The translations under genes were made by a program, and so were the position numbers. A stretch of DNA of 64,000 bases from Opitutaceae bacterium (lineage in GTDB: Bacteria > Verrucomicrobiota > Verrucomicrobiia > Opitutales > Opitutaceae), in assembly GCA_028688225.1 (NCBI GenBank), contig JAQTYQ010000009.1, forward strand, positions 1 through 64,000. The letters are read 5' to 3'. Position 1 is the stretch's first letter, and every line of letters starts with the position of its first letter. Of this stretch, positions 20,001-28,339 are shown piece after piece. The notes under the pieces were generated by a model. That model saw only the letters and a program-made list of their open reading frames with translations, had not been told where the DNA came from and searched no databases.

Positions 20001-21638
20001 GGGGTGGTGACAACCCTGGCCGGAATCCCGGGAACTTTTGGCAGCACGGACGGCTCGGGCAGCGAGGTTCTGTTCTATTTACCGTCGGGCATTGCGGTGG
20101 ATGCCGGCGGCAATGTCTATGTGGCGGACACCCTGAACAACACGGTGCGCAAGGGCCTGCCGACATCAGACGGATCCGGCGGCAGCGGTGGATCTGGCGG
20201 CAGTGGTGGATCCGGTGGCAGCGGCTCAGGAGGGGGCACCGGCGGGACGAGCGGATCGAGCGGCACCGGCAGTTCGGTGATCGACAATGCCGGCAGCACG
20301 GGAGGGAAAGCATTGTTCCTGTATCCCACCAGCGTCGGGATCGATGGTTCGGGCAACGCCTATGTGACGGACGCATCCTATAACACCGTCCAGAAAATCA
20401 CATCCTCGGGCTCGGTTAGCACATTTGCGGGCACCGCCGGTGTTGCCGGCATGCGTGATGGCTCGGGCAGTGGCGTCTTTTTCAATCAGCCGGGTGGCAA
20501 TGTCGTGGACGGCGCCGGCAATGTCTATGTGGCGGACACTGGCAATGCCACGATTCGCAAAATTGCTCCGGATGGCACCGTGACCACGGTTGCTGGATCG
20601 GCCTCGAACCGGGGTAACCAGGATGGCAGTGGCACGAGCGCCTCGTTTTCCTCTCCCAACGGCATCGCGCTGGACAGCGCCGGCAACGTCTATGTGGCCG
20701 ACTCCTTCAACGAGACCATCCGCAAAATCACCCCGGCCGGTGTCGTCACGACGCTGGCTGGTGCGGCTGGGAGCCGGGGCGATGCGGATGGCACTGGCAG
20801 CGCTGCCCGGTTCAATTATCCCGCGGGGGTGGCGGTGGACAGCTCTGGCAATGTTTATGTGGCCGATGCCTACAACGACACCATCCGCAAAATCACCCCG
20901 GGTGGAGTGGTCACGACGCTGGCCGGATCGGCGGGCATCAGCGGCAGCAATGATGGCACGGGGATCTACGCGCTGTTCAACCAGCCGATCGGACTGGCCA
21001 CCGACGGCTCCGGCAACGTCTATGTGGCGGACACCGGCAATGCCACGATCCGCAAGGTCATGCCGGATGGCACCGTGACCACGGTGGCAGGCATGGCCGG
21101 GATCGCCGGTATGCGCGATGGCGCCGGGAGCAGCGCGCTGTTCAACCAACCACGGAGCGTTGCCTTGGACAGCACGGGCAATCTTTATGTGGCGGACACC
21201 GGCAATGCCGCGATCCGCAAGATCGCGCTCGACGGCACGGTCTCCACCCTGGCTGCGACACCCGCCGGTGCCGAGCCCCCTGTCATCATCACCCAGCCAG
21301 CGGGCGGGACGACGGTCGTCGGTTCTTCCGGCAGTTTCGGTGTCGTTGCCAGCGGCTCACCCGCGCCGACTTACCAGTGGCGCAAGGACGGGGCTGACAT
21401 TGCCGGGGCGACCAGCGACATCTATACGATCACCAATGTCGCATTGAGCGACGCCGGCATCTACACGGTCGTGGTCACCAATTCCGCCGGTTCCGTCACG
21501 AGCAACGGCGCCATCCTCACGGTCACCACGGCCGCGGACGGCACCTCCTCGGGCAGCGGCGGCGGGTCGATGGAGGCATGGTTTGCCGGCATGCTGGCCC
21601 TGCTGGGAGTGATACGGTGGATGACGCGAAAAAGCTAG
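17061..21638 (+). CDS. NHL-repeat multi-propeller protein with Ig-like domain and GlyGly-CTERM-like tail
   Basis: 1525-residue exported protein. Start at ATG 17061 ([12 protein letters not shown]), followed by a signal peptide ending near 'VRGQTT'; the track start at 16980 adds an unlikely leader. The body is built of about 56-residue NHL units ('[34 protein letters not shown]'-like). I count 24: 18 before a Gly/Ser linker at about residues 1037-1075 and 6 after it. NHL propellers have six blades, so this predicts three plus one propellers. An Ig-like domain follows (about 1405-1490). The C-terminus has a GSGGGS motif, a hydrophobic helix ('[13 protein letters not shown]') and a basic end ('RWMTRKS'), the GlyGly-CTERM plan recognised by rhombosortases. 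The next gene, overlapping by 22 bp, encodes such a protease. Ligand unknown. Confidence 0.88.
   Translation: [1525 protein letters not shown]
20173..20280 (+). repeat. Gly/Ser linker-coding low-complexity tract
   Basis: Tandem GGCGGATCCGGTGGCAG-like 12-bp units encode [10 protein letters not shown]... between the 18th and 19th NHL blades. Being purely compositional, the tract probably acts as a flexible hinge between propellers. Confidence 0.8.
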
Positions 21639-22219
21639 GTGGCTGCGTGGCTCGATCGTGGGCCACGCTGCTCATCGCCGTGGCGGCCGGCCTGGCCTTT
21701 GCCTGGCCGGGGTTGGCCAGCCTGTTGATCTACGAACGCGCCGGTCTGCTGGCGGGTCAGGCCTGGCGGTTGTGGACCGGTCATCTGGTGCATTTCAACT
21801 CCCGCCATCTGCTTCTGGACCTGGCTGTATTCCTGCCGGCGGGAGTGTGGCTCGAACTGATCACTCCCCGGCTGGCACGCGGATTCTACCTGCTGACGCC
21901 GCCGGCAGTGTCGGCGGCGCTGCTTTTGTTCGATTCCACCCTGATCCGCTATGCCGGGCTGTCCGGCATCGCCACCGGGTTGCTGGTGTTGCTGGCCTTG
22001 GTGCAACTGCGGCGGAAGGCGGGCGAGCCGCCATGGTTCTGGCTGGGGGTCTTGTTGCTGGTCGCGGTAAAAACGGCGGTGGAGGCGGTGGCGCCGGGTC
22101 CGCTGTTTGTGCGCTTCGATCCGGGCGTGCGGGCCGTTCCGCTGGCGCATGTGGGCGGCATTGTCTGTGCCCTGATGGCGTTTATTTCAGCGCGGCCGCG
22201 ATGCGCTCGAGCGCCGTGA
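21617..22219 (+). CDS. Rhombosortase-like rhomboid intramembrane protease
   Basis: 200-residue membrane serine protease of the rhomboid superfamily. Start chosen at GTG 21617 because GGGAG lies at 21605-21609 with 7-nt spacing; the longer track start has no such site. Rhomboid features include '[20 protein letters not shown]' (TM2 region), the catalytic serine in '[10 protein letters not shown]' and the histidine in '[10 protein letters not shown]', with about six hydrophobic segments. The compact size and 'LWTGHLVH' resemble rhombosortases, which cleave GlyGly-CTERM tails. The start lies inside the end of the NHL gene (22-bp overlap), so the two are translationally coupled, and that protein ends in a fitting tail. 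The 3' end overlaps convergent dapL by 38 bp. Confidence 0.85.
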
Positions 22220-23405
22220 CGACGTTTTCCCGGCTGTTGAAGGCGCTGATGCGCACGTGACCCTCGCCGCACCGGCCAAACCCGGCGCCCGGCGTGCAAA
22301 CCACGCCGGCCCGCGTCAGGAGTTGGTCGAAGAATGCCCATGAATCGCGGCCGACGTTGGCCCAGATATAGGGGGCGTTGTCGCCGCCGACGCAGGGGAA
22401 GCCCAGCCGGGTCAGGGCCTCGCGGATGAGTTTTGCGTTACCGAGGTAGAAGTCGGCCAGGGCCCGCGTCTGCTTTTGACCGGCGTCGGTGTAGATGGCG
22501 GCGGCGGCACGTTGCACGGGATAGGAGACGCCGTTGAACTTGGTCGACTGGCGGCGGTACCAGAGGCCGTGCAGGGGATGGGCGCTGCCGGCCGCGTCGT
22601 AGGCCACGAGCGTCCGGGGCACGATGGTGTAGGCGCAGCGGGTGCCGGTGAAACCGGCCGTCTTGGAAAAACTGCGCAGCTCGATGGCCACGTCGCGCGC
22701 GCCGTCGATCTCGTAGATGGAGTGCGGAAGCTGCGGATCGCGGATGAACGTCTCGTAGGCCGAGTCGAAAAGGATGAGGGCGCGGTGGCGCCGGGCATAC
22801 TCGACCCAGGCGGCGAGCTGCGCCCGCGTGGCGACGGCGCCTGTGGGGTTGTTCGGGAAGCAGAGGTAGATCAGATCCGCCGGCTGCGCCGGCGGCTCGG
22901 GCACGTAGCGGTTGGCCGGCGTGGAATCGAGGTAGACGATGCCGTCGTAGCGACCGTCGCGGTTGGGCCCGGTGCGGCCGGCCATCACGTTGGTGTCGAG
23001 ATAGACGGGATAAACCGGATCGGGGATGGCGACGCGGATGTCGGGGGCAAAAAGCTCCTGGATGTTGGCGCAGTCGCACTTCGCGCCGTCGGAGACAAAA
23101 ATCTCATCGGGCTCGATCGCGCAGCCGCGCGCCTGGTAGTCGTGCTGCGCGATGGCCTCGCGCAGGAACGCATAGCCCTGGTCGGGGCCGTAGCCCTTGA
23201 AAGTCTCGCGCTTCGCCATCTCGTCGCTGGCGGCATGGAGGGCGGCGATGCACACGGGCGGCAGCGGCTCGGTGACATCGCCGATGCCGAGGCGGATGAT
23301 GGACCGGCCGGGGTGGGCCTGCTGGAACGCGGCGACCCGGCGGGCGATGTCGGCGAACAGGTAGGACGCCTTGAGCTTGGTGTAGTGTTCGTTGATGCGA
23401 ATCAT
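22182..23405 (-). CDS. dapL: LL-diaminopimelate aminotransferase
   Basis: 407-residue PLP enzyme converting tetrahydrodipicolinate directly to LL-diaminopimelate with glutamate as donor, for lysine and peptidoglycan synthesis. It has the DapL N-terminus '[20 protein letters not shown]', then '[15 protein letters not shown]', '[17 protein letters not shown]', '[15 protein letters not shown]' and the PLP-binding lysine in '[12 protein letters not shown]'. Length fits the family (about 410). Start at ATG 23405; the track ORF extends further through a pyrimidine-rich tract. No Shine-Dalgarno precedes it; instead about 70 nt of CU-rich heptamer-like sequence leads to the ATG. Its 3' end lies antisense within the rhombosortase gene. 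Confidence 0.95.
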   Translation of the reverse strand: MIRINEHYTKLKASYLFADIARRVAAFQQAHPGRSIIRLGIGDVTEPLPPVCIAALHAASDEMAKRETFKGYGPDQGYAFLREAIAQHDYQARGCAIEPDEIFVSDGAKCDCANIQELFAPDIRVAIPDPVYPVYLDTNVMAGRTGPNRDGRYDGIVYLDSTPANRYVPEPPAQPADLIYLCFPNNPTGAVATRAQLAAWVEYARRHRALILFDSAYETFIRDPQLPHSIYEIDGARDVAIELRSFSKTAGFTGTRCAYTIVPRTLVAYDAAGSAHPLHGLWYRRQSTKFNGVSYPVQRAAAAIYTDAGQKQTRALADFYLGNAKLIREALTRLGFPCVGGDNAPYIWANVGRDSWAFFDQLLTRAGVVCTPGAGFGRCGEGHVRISAFNSRENVVTALERIAAALK

Positions 23406-23480
23406 CGAAGGAGTGCGGGGAAGGGTGAAAGTGAGGGTGGGAGCGAAAGTGGTGGCGGGCGGAGCGAGCGAGGGAAGGAC
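23406..23480 (-). repeat. Pyrimidine-rich heptamer-like tract before dapL
   Basis: Read on the dapL sense strand this is CU-rich (for example CCCACCCTCACTTTCACC) with approximate 7-nt periodicity and no Shine-Dalgarno. Similar tracts lie directly before the ATGs of the pfpI-like, phzF-like and gspF genes. Confidence 0.5.
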
Positions 23481-23646
23481 GCTGGGCGGAATGACCAAGG
23501 TGGGAAAACGGAAGCGCGGGTGCATCAAGCACGGCACGAAGCGCCGCACCCCGAGCAAAGGACTTGATTAAAGTTGCTCCCGCCGGGATAGTTCAAGCCC
23601 GGTCTTTCCCGCGCGCCCGGTGCGGGCCGGCACGGAGTCCATGGCC

Positions 23647-24489
23647 ATGCAAGTGATCGCATCCGTCTTCGATATGCAGTCTACCGCGGTGAATCTGCGG
23701 TCCAAGGACCGATTGATCGGCCTCGTGCCGACGATGGGTGCCCTGCACGAGGGACACCTCAGCCTCATCCGGCTGGCCAAGGAGCGGGCGGACACCGTGG
23801 TCGTGTCGATCTTCGTCAATCCCACCCAATTCGGTCCCAACGAGGACTATGCGAAATATCCGCGCGACCTGCCGCATGACCTCGAACTGTGCGAAAAAGC
23901 GGGCGCCGACATTGTTTTCGCTCCCGCGGTCGAGGAAATGTATCCCCGGGGCTACTCGACCTACCTCACCGAAGAGCTGATCTCCAAACCGCTCTGCGGT
24001 ATCTCGCGGCCGGCCCATTTCCGGGGCGTCACCACCATCGTCGCCAAGCTTTTCAACATCGTGCGGCCCGATCTCGCTGTTTTTGGGCAGAAAGACGCGC
24101 AACAGGTGGCGGTGATCAAGAAGATGGTCAACGACCTTCATTTCTGCATCGACATCGTGACCGCCCCGACCGTGCGCGAACTCGACGGCCTGGCGATGAG
24201 CTCGCGCAACCGCCATCTCACCGCGAGCGAGCGCGAGGACGCCCTCGTCATTTCCCAGGCGTTGAAGCGCGCCAAGGAGATGGTCGACAGCGGCGTGCGC
24301 AGCGCAGACCGCCTGATCGCCGAAGCCACGCACCTCATGGCCACGCGGCGCCGGGTCCGGGTCATCTACGCGTCGGTGGTGGACCGCTGCACCATGGAGG
24401 CGGTTCGCGAGGTGCTGCCGGGCAAGGCGATGATGGCCATCGCCGCCTGGGTCGACGAGGTGCGGCTGATCGACAATATGCTGCTGTAA
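23647..24489 (+). CDS. panC: Pantothenate synthetase
   Basis: 280-residue cytoplasmic enzyme that joins pantoate and beta-alanine using ATP, the last step of vitamin B5 synthesis. It shows the HIGH-like nucleotide motif in 'PTMGALHEGHLSL', then 'FVNPTQFGPNEDYAKYPR', 'RPAHFRGVTTIVAKLFNI', 'FGQKDAQQ' and the KMSKS-like 'MSSRNRHL'. Length is normal. ATG 23647 is preferred because GGAG lies 9 nt upstream; ATG 23641 would leave only 3 nt. Divergent from dapL with about 240 bp between starts. It is separated from nadB by a 115-bp inverted repeat. Confidence 0.95.
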   Translation: MQVIASVFDMQSTAVNLRSKDRLIGLVPTMGALHEGHLSLIRLAKERADTVVVSIFVNPTQFGPNEDYAKYPRDLPHDLELCEKAGADIVFAPAVEEMYPRGYSTYLTEELISKPLCGISRPAHFRGVTTIVAKLFNIVRPDLAVFGQKDAQQVAVIKKMVNDLHFCIDIVTAPTVRELDGLAMSSRNRHLTASEREDALVISQALKRAKEMVDSGVRSADRLIAEATHLMATRRRVRVIYASVVDRCTMEAVREVLPGKAMMAIAAWVDEVRLIDNMLL

Positions 24490-24603
24490 GGATTTTTGCA
24501 GAAACAACCTCCGCCGTTGATGCCAAATCCAGCCAAATTGAACGGAGGGCGGAACTGCATGCTTGTTTTTGGACAAACGGGAGGTCGTTTCTGCACAAAT
24601 CCT
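24489..24603. repeat. Inverted repeat filling the panC-nadB gap
   Basis: The left arm (AGGATTTTTGCAGAAACAAC...) at 24489-24513 and right arm at 24579-24603 are about 25 nt, with two or three mismatches, around a 65-bp centre. The right arm ends 1 bp before the nadB ATG and replaces the usual ribosome-binding site; the left arm starts at the panC stop. It could be a mobile palindromic repeat or a regulatory hairpin. Confidence 0.75.
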
Positions 24604-24604
24604 C

Positions 24605-26212
24605 ATGCCCTACAACTTTGACGTCCTTGTCGTCGGCAGCGGTATCGCCGGCCTGAGCTTTGCGTTGAAAACGGCCGCGCATGGCCACCGGATCGCCATC
24701 CTGACCAAGAAAACCAGCGCCGAGTCGAACACCAACCGGGCGCAGGGCGGCATTGCGGTGGTGATGTCGAACACCGATGACTTCGAGAGCCACGTGCACG
24801 ACACGCTGACAGCCGGTGACGGCCTGTGCGACGAGCGGGTCGTCCGGGAGATCGTGCGCGACGGGCCGGCCCGCGTGCAGGAGCTGGTCGACCTCGGCCT
24901 CCGGTTTTCGCGCGACAAAAAGGGCAACTACGACCTCGGACGGGAAGGCGGCCATTCGCGGCGGCGGATCCTGCATGTCCAGGACATGACGGGAAAGGCC
25001 ATTGAGGAGGCGCTGCTGCATGCGGTCGCCCGCGAGCCGCGCATCACGCTGTTCGAGCATTGCTTTGCCATCGATGTCATGACGGCCGCGAGGCTGGCTG
25101 GCCGGCGGAGACGAAAGTCGGGAATGCGCCCCGACCGGGTGGTCGGCCTTTATGCGCTCGATGTGCGCCGCGGACGGGTGAAGGCGTTCGCGGCGCCGGT
25201 GGTCATGCTCTCCACCGGCGGGGCGGGGCAGGTCTATCTGTACACGACCAACCCCGACATTGCCACGGGCGACGGCATCGCCATGGCCTACCGCGCGGGC
25301 GTGGAAGTGCGCGACATGGAGTTTATCCAATTCCATCCGACCACGCTCTATTCGACGACCAGCCTCCGTTTTCTCATCAGTGAGGCCGTGCGCGGCGAGG
25401 GCGCGGTGCTGCGTAACCTGCAGGGCCGGGCGTTCATGCGCGATTATCATCCCATGGCGGATCTGGCCCCGCGCGACATCGTCGCCCGCGCCATCGACAA
25501 CGAAATGAAGCAGTCGGGCGCACCGCACGTCTGGCTCGACATCACGCACCGGTCCGAGGCGTTCCTGCGCGAACGGTTTCCGCAGATCTACCGGACCTGT
25601 CGCCAGCTGGGCGTCAACTTAGCCCAGGACCTGGTTCCCGTCGTGCCCGCCGCCCATTACACCTGCGGCGGCGTGGCCACCACCTTGGCGGCCGAGACTT
25701 CACTGTCCGGCCTCTATGCCTGTGGCGAGGTGGCCTGCACCGGCCTGCATGGCGCCAACCGCCTGGCGAGCAACTCGCTCCTCGAAGCCGTCGTCATGGC
25801 CCACCGTGGGGCGGAAACGGTTGACGCCTACCTGCGCACCGCGAAACGCGAACCGGTCCGGATTCCCCCGTGGGTCGATCTCGGCGGCGGCACCGAGGAC
25901 GAGCGCGTCGTGGTCGCCCATAACTGGGATGAACTCCGCCGCGCGATGTGGGACTACGTCGGCATTATGCGCTCCACCAGGCGGCTGGAGCGCGCCCGCA
26001 CCCGCATCGCCAGCCTCAAGAAGGAGATTCATGACTACTATTGGAATTTTTCCGTGGAGCCGCGCCTGCTCGAACTCCGCAATCTCGCGCAGGTGGCGGA
26101 ATTGATCGTTGCGTGCGCCCTGCAGCGGCGGGAAAGCCGCGGCCTGCATGCCACGCTGGATTTTCCGCGCAAGCTCAAGATCGCGCGCGATTCGGTTGTG
26201 GGAAAAGACTGA
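24605..26212 (+). CDS. nadB: L-aspartate oxidase
   Basis: 535-residue flavoprotein oxidising L-aspartate to iminoaspartate, the first step of de novo NAD synthesis (partner of NadA, not in the window). It has the FAD-binding 'DVLVVGSGIAGLSFALK', then 'TNRAQGGIAVV', the active-site region 'EFIQFHPTTLYS', 'HYTCGGVATTL' and 'EVACTGLHGANRLASNSLLEA', followed by the helical C-terminal domain. ATG 24605 begins exactly at the flavoprotein N-terminus; the track start (TTG 24563) would read through the inverted repeat. The Shine-Dalgarno position is occupied by the right arm of that repeat. Confidence 0.95.
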   Translation: MPYNFDVLVVGSGIAGLSFALKTAAHGHRIAILTKKTSAESNTNRAQGGIAVVMSNTDDFESHVHDTLTAGDGLCDERVVREIVRDGPARVQELVDLGLRFSRDKKGNYDLGREGGHSRRRILHVQDMTGKAIEEALLHAVAREPRITLFEHCFAIDVMTAARLAGRRRRKSGMRPDRVVGLYALDVRRGRVKAFAAPVVMLSTGGAGQVYLYTTNPDIATGDGIAMAYRAGVEVRDMEFIQFHPTTLYSTTSLRFLISEAVRGEGAVLRNLQGRAFMRDYHPMADLAPRDIVARAIDNEMKQSGAPHVWLDITHRSEAFLRERFPQIYRTCRQLGVNLAQDLVPVVPAAHYTCGGVATTLAAETSLSGLYACGEVACTGLHGANRLASNSLLEAVVMAHRGAETVDAYLRTAKREPVRIPPWVDLGGGTEDERVVVAHNWDELRRAMWDYVGIMRSTRRLERARTRIASLKKEIHDYYWNFSVEPRLLELRNLAQVAELIVACALQRRESRGLHATLDFPRKLKIARDSVVGKD

Positions 26213-26482
26213 TTTTGCTCTGAAAATGGCCCCGAAAAAGCCTGTGAATAACCTGTCAGCAAGCGTGTCTCCAGCGCTGCTGCGGCTTGCTGGCGCCACG
26301 ATGGAGGACGAACGTCTGCTGCCGTTGAAGACCGGCTGTCCAACGAAGGATCATGGCACCAGTTCTGCCGGTGGTTTGGTTCGGGCCCCGAGGGTGGACC
26401 TGCATGAGAGTGTCCCGGTGATGTCAGGCATCGCGGAGCGCCACGTGAAGTCGCTGAATGGATTTGTAATATATTGATTTCA

Positions 26483-26502
26483 AGATACATATATATGTAT
26501 CT
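26483..26502. promoter_or_regulatory. Perfect 20-bp AT-rich palindrome
   Basis: AGATACATATATATGTATCT is a perfect palindrome inside an unusually AT-rich patch (about 26465-26502) of an otherwise GC-rich sequence. It could be a dimeric regulator's operator or the remains of a promoter. No gene with a clear start lies next to it. Confidence 0.3.
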
Positions 26503-26638
26503 GCATCGGGAGGAAATGCACTGACGGCTGCAGCCTGCCAGACGCCGGCAGCCGTGCCCCCGCCGCAAGGGACCGGAATCAAAACCGATCTCACTGCCAG
26601 CCGGGAAAACCTTGCGCCGGCGGAAGCAGTCGCGGTTT

Positions 26639-26926
26639 TCACTCGGGAAAGTGGCCCTTGATTCGCGTTACGATGATGTAAAATACTTTTGTGAAGAAGT
26701 CCGGATGCACGGTCTGATGATCCGGCAGCCGCCAGCCGGCGATTTTTCCCTCCAACCGGCGCGCGCCTTCGGGGCGATCTGGGAAATCGATCCGGTTGAC
26801 CTCGTGGAAATCGGCGTCAAGGCCACGGCCTACAATCAATTGCCCGGTTTGCTCCAACCGCTGCTGCATGTGCGCACCACGCTGTTCTCTGCTGTAGTAA
26901 TCTCCGCGCCGCTCCGGCAAGCTCAC
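26639..26926 (-). CDS. Hypothetical protein or gene remnant
   Basis: A 95-residue minus-strand frame ('LIVGRGLDADFHEVNRIDFP', 'GWRLPDHQTVHPDFFTKV') with GC-rich third codon positions resembling neighbouring real genes. I do not recognise the family. The upstream frame remains open a little beyond the first ATG without a better start, so it may be the tail of a truncated gene. It could equally be a chance ORF; the plus strand is also open here. Confidence 0.25.
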   Translation of the reverse strand: MSLPERRGDYYSREQRGAHMQQRLEQTGQLIVGRGLDADFHEVNRIDFPDRPEGARRLEGKIAGWRLPDHQTVHPDFFTKVFYIIVTRIKGHFPE

Positions 26927-26986
26927 CGTCGCGCGGAAAGGCAGGTCAACCAGTAGCTGACAAATTTTGACCGAGGCGGAACCTGG

Positions 26987-28201
26987 CTACTCTGCCGGGG
27001 TGGTCGGCTGGAGGATTTCCTCCGGCCGTTGCGGATTACGGTACCCACCGATCGTGCCGTCCCACCTCTCCAGTGGCATCTCGTAAATGCGACCCGTTTC
27101 CGGATCCTTCATCCGCTCATAGCCCATCGTTTCCTCGCGCTGCGCTTTGGCAATGCGATCCTCGGAGAGGCCTTTCTGCCGCCAGCTCTCGAGCAGGGCC
27201 GTGTTATCCAGCGGATGATTTTTGGGAGTCAGCAGCGTATTGTTGCCCGCCACTTCACCGGGGTTGGTGATCGTCACACTCCGGGCGACTGGTGCGAGCC
27301 AGAGTTTCGCGGTGGCAAACTCCGGGGGCGGAGCTTGGTAGCCGAGGACGAACGCGTCGAAGACGCCGGAGACCGCTACGATCCCACAGGTCCAGATTGC
27401 GCGCACCGGCCTGCCGTTGACGGTATAGAGCATCTCCAGCTCCTGCACCTTCCAGGGGGTGCCGAATCCGGAGGGCTGATCGGGCAGATCCCTCTTGCCG
27501 AGCACCTGGAGAGCACCGTTCTCCGGAACCATGTCCAGCATCCACACGGCGAAATCGGCCGGTGTGGTCATGCCTGGCGAGCGCAACAGCAGCGCCGAGC
27601 TGACCGAGGTCAGCCCATCGGGCGCCGTCAGGGTCACGCCGTTGGTGGATTCGCTTTCCGTCCAGCCGGCGGGCGCCGCCCAGCGAAAATAACGGCCCTC
27701 ATGGACGACCAGCGGCGGCCGCGTTGCCGTGGCAACGGGGCGGGGCGCAATCACGGCCGGTTTCGCCGGAGCCGCTTCCCGTGGCGCCGCCGCCACCGGC
27801 TTCGTCGTTTCCGGTTCCGGCGCGGCACCGCCAATCCGGGCAATCGCCGCCCGCGCGAGTCCGCGGATCTCCGGCGAGGAGTCCTGGGCGGCGACCCGGC
27901 GCAGGGCGGGCAGCGCGTTTCGCGCCGGAGGGCCGATTCTTTCCAGGGTGGTCACGGCATAATCGCGGAGGATCTCCTCCGGGGCCGCGAGCAGTCCAAC
28001 CAGTGCCGAAACCGCCGGGGCGGCGGCCGGCCCCAGATCCATCAATTGCAGGCAGGCTTCGCCCTTGGCGTTGGCATCTTGGGAGGGATCGCGCAGCACG
28101 CGTACGAGCGCGTCAACATCGACCGGGGAGGCGGATAGGTTTGTGGCCAGGCCTAAGGCGACAAGCCACCGCAGCAGACGCACGGTCGGTGGAGTTTTCA
28201 T
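26987..28201 (-). CDS. Exported protein with N-terminal HEAT-like repeats
   Basis: 404 residues. ATG 28201 (MKTPPTVRLLRW) has GGGAGAG about 8 nt upstream on the minus strand, and a signal peptide ends near 'NLSASP'. Residues about 28-130 form three HEAT/PBS-like helical repeats ('GPAAAPAVSALVGLL', 'GPPARNALPALRRVAA', 'SSPEIRGLARAAIARIG'), a Pro/Ala-rich linker follows (about 130-175), then a globular domain ('YFRWAAPAGWTESES') resembling periplasmic DUF1795/PsbP-like folds. The C-terminal 60 residues are charged. Function unknown; HEAT repeats usually mediate protein contacts. Confidence 0.65.
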   Translation of the reverse strand: MKTPPTVRLLRWLVALGLATNLSASPVDVDALVRVLRDPSQDANAKGEACLQLMDLGPAAAPAVSALVGLLAAPEEILRDYAVTTLERIGPPARNALPALRRVAAQDSSPEIRGLARAAIARIGGAAPEPETTKPVAAAPREAAPAKPAVIAPRPVATATRPPLVVHEGRYFRWAAPAGWTESESTNGVTLTAPDGLTSVSSALLLRSPGMTTPADFAVWMLDMVPENGALQVLGKRDLPDQPSGFGTPWKVQELEMLYTVNGRPVRAIWTCGIVAVSGVFDAFVLGYQAPPPEFATAKLWLAPVARSVTITNPGEVAGNNTLLTPKNHPLDNTALLESWRQKGLSEDRIAKAQREETMGYERMKDPETGRIYEMPLERWDGTIGGYRNPQRPEEILQPTTPAE

Positions 28202-28339
28202 GTTGGGGGCTCTCCCGGAGCGTGGTTTTTGGGAAGCGGCAGGGGTACTGCCGGCAAATTCACGGCCCCCAGCACAAAGCAAATCTCCGGCGGATGCAAC
28301 ACCCGGAATGAGCGTGAGCCAAACTCATGCAGTTGGCCT

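Larger units (their letters stand above)
26213..26986. other. Intergenic region after nadB, mostly unassigned
   Basis: About 770 bp. It contains an AT-rich patch with a perfect 20-bp palindrome (26483-26502) and a weak minus-strand ORF (26639-26926). Plus-strand ORFs 26109-26477 and 26612-26956 have no motifs. No terminator with a T-tract was found after nadB. Confidence 0.4.
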
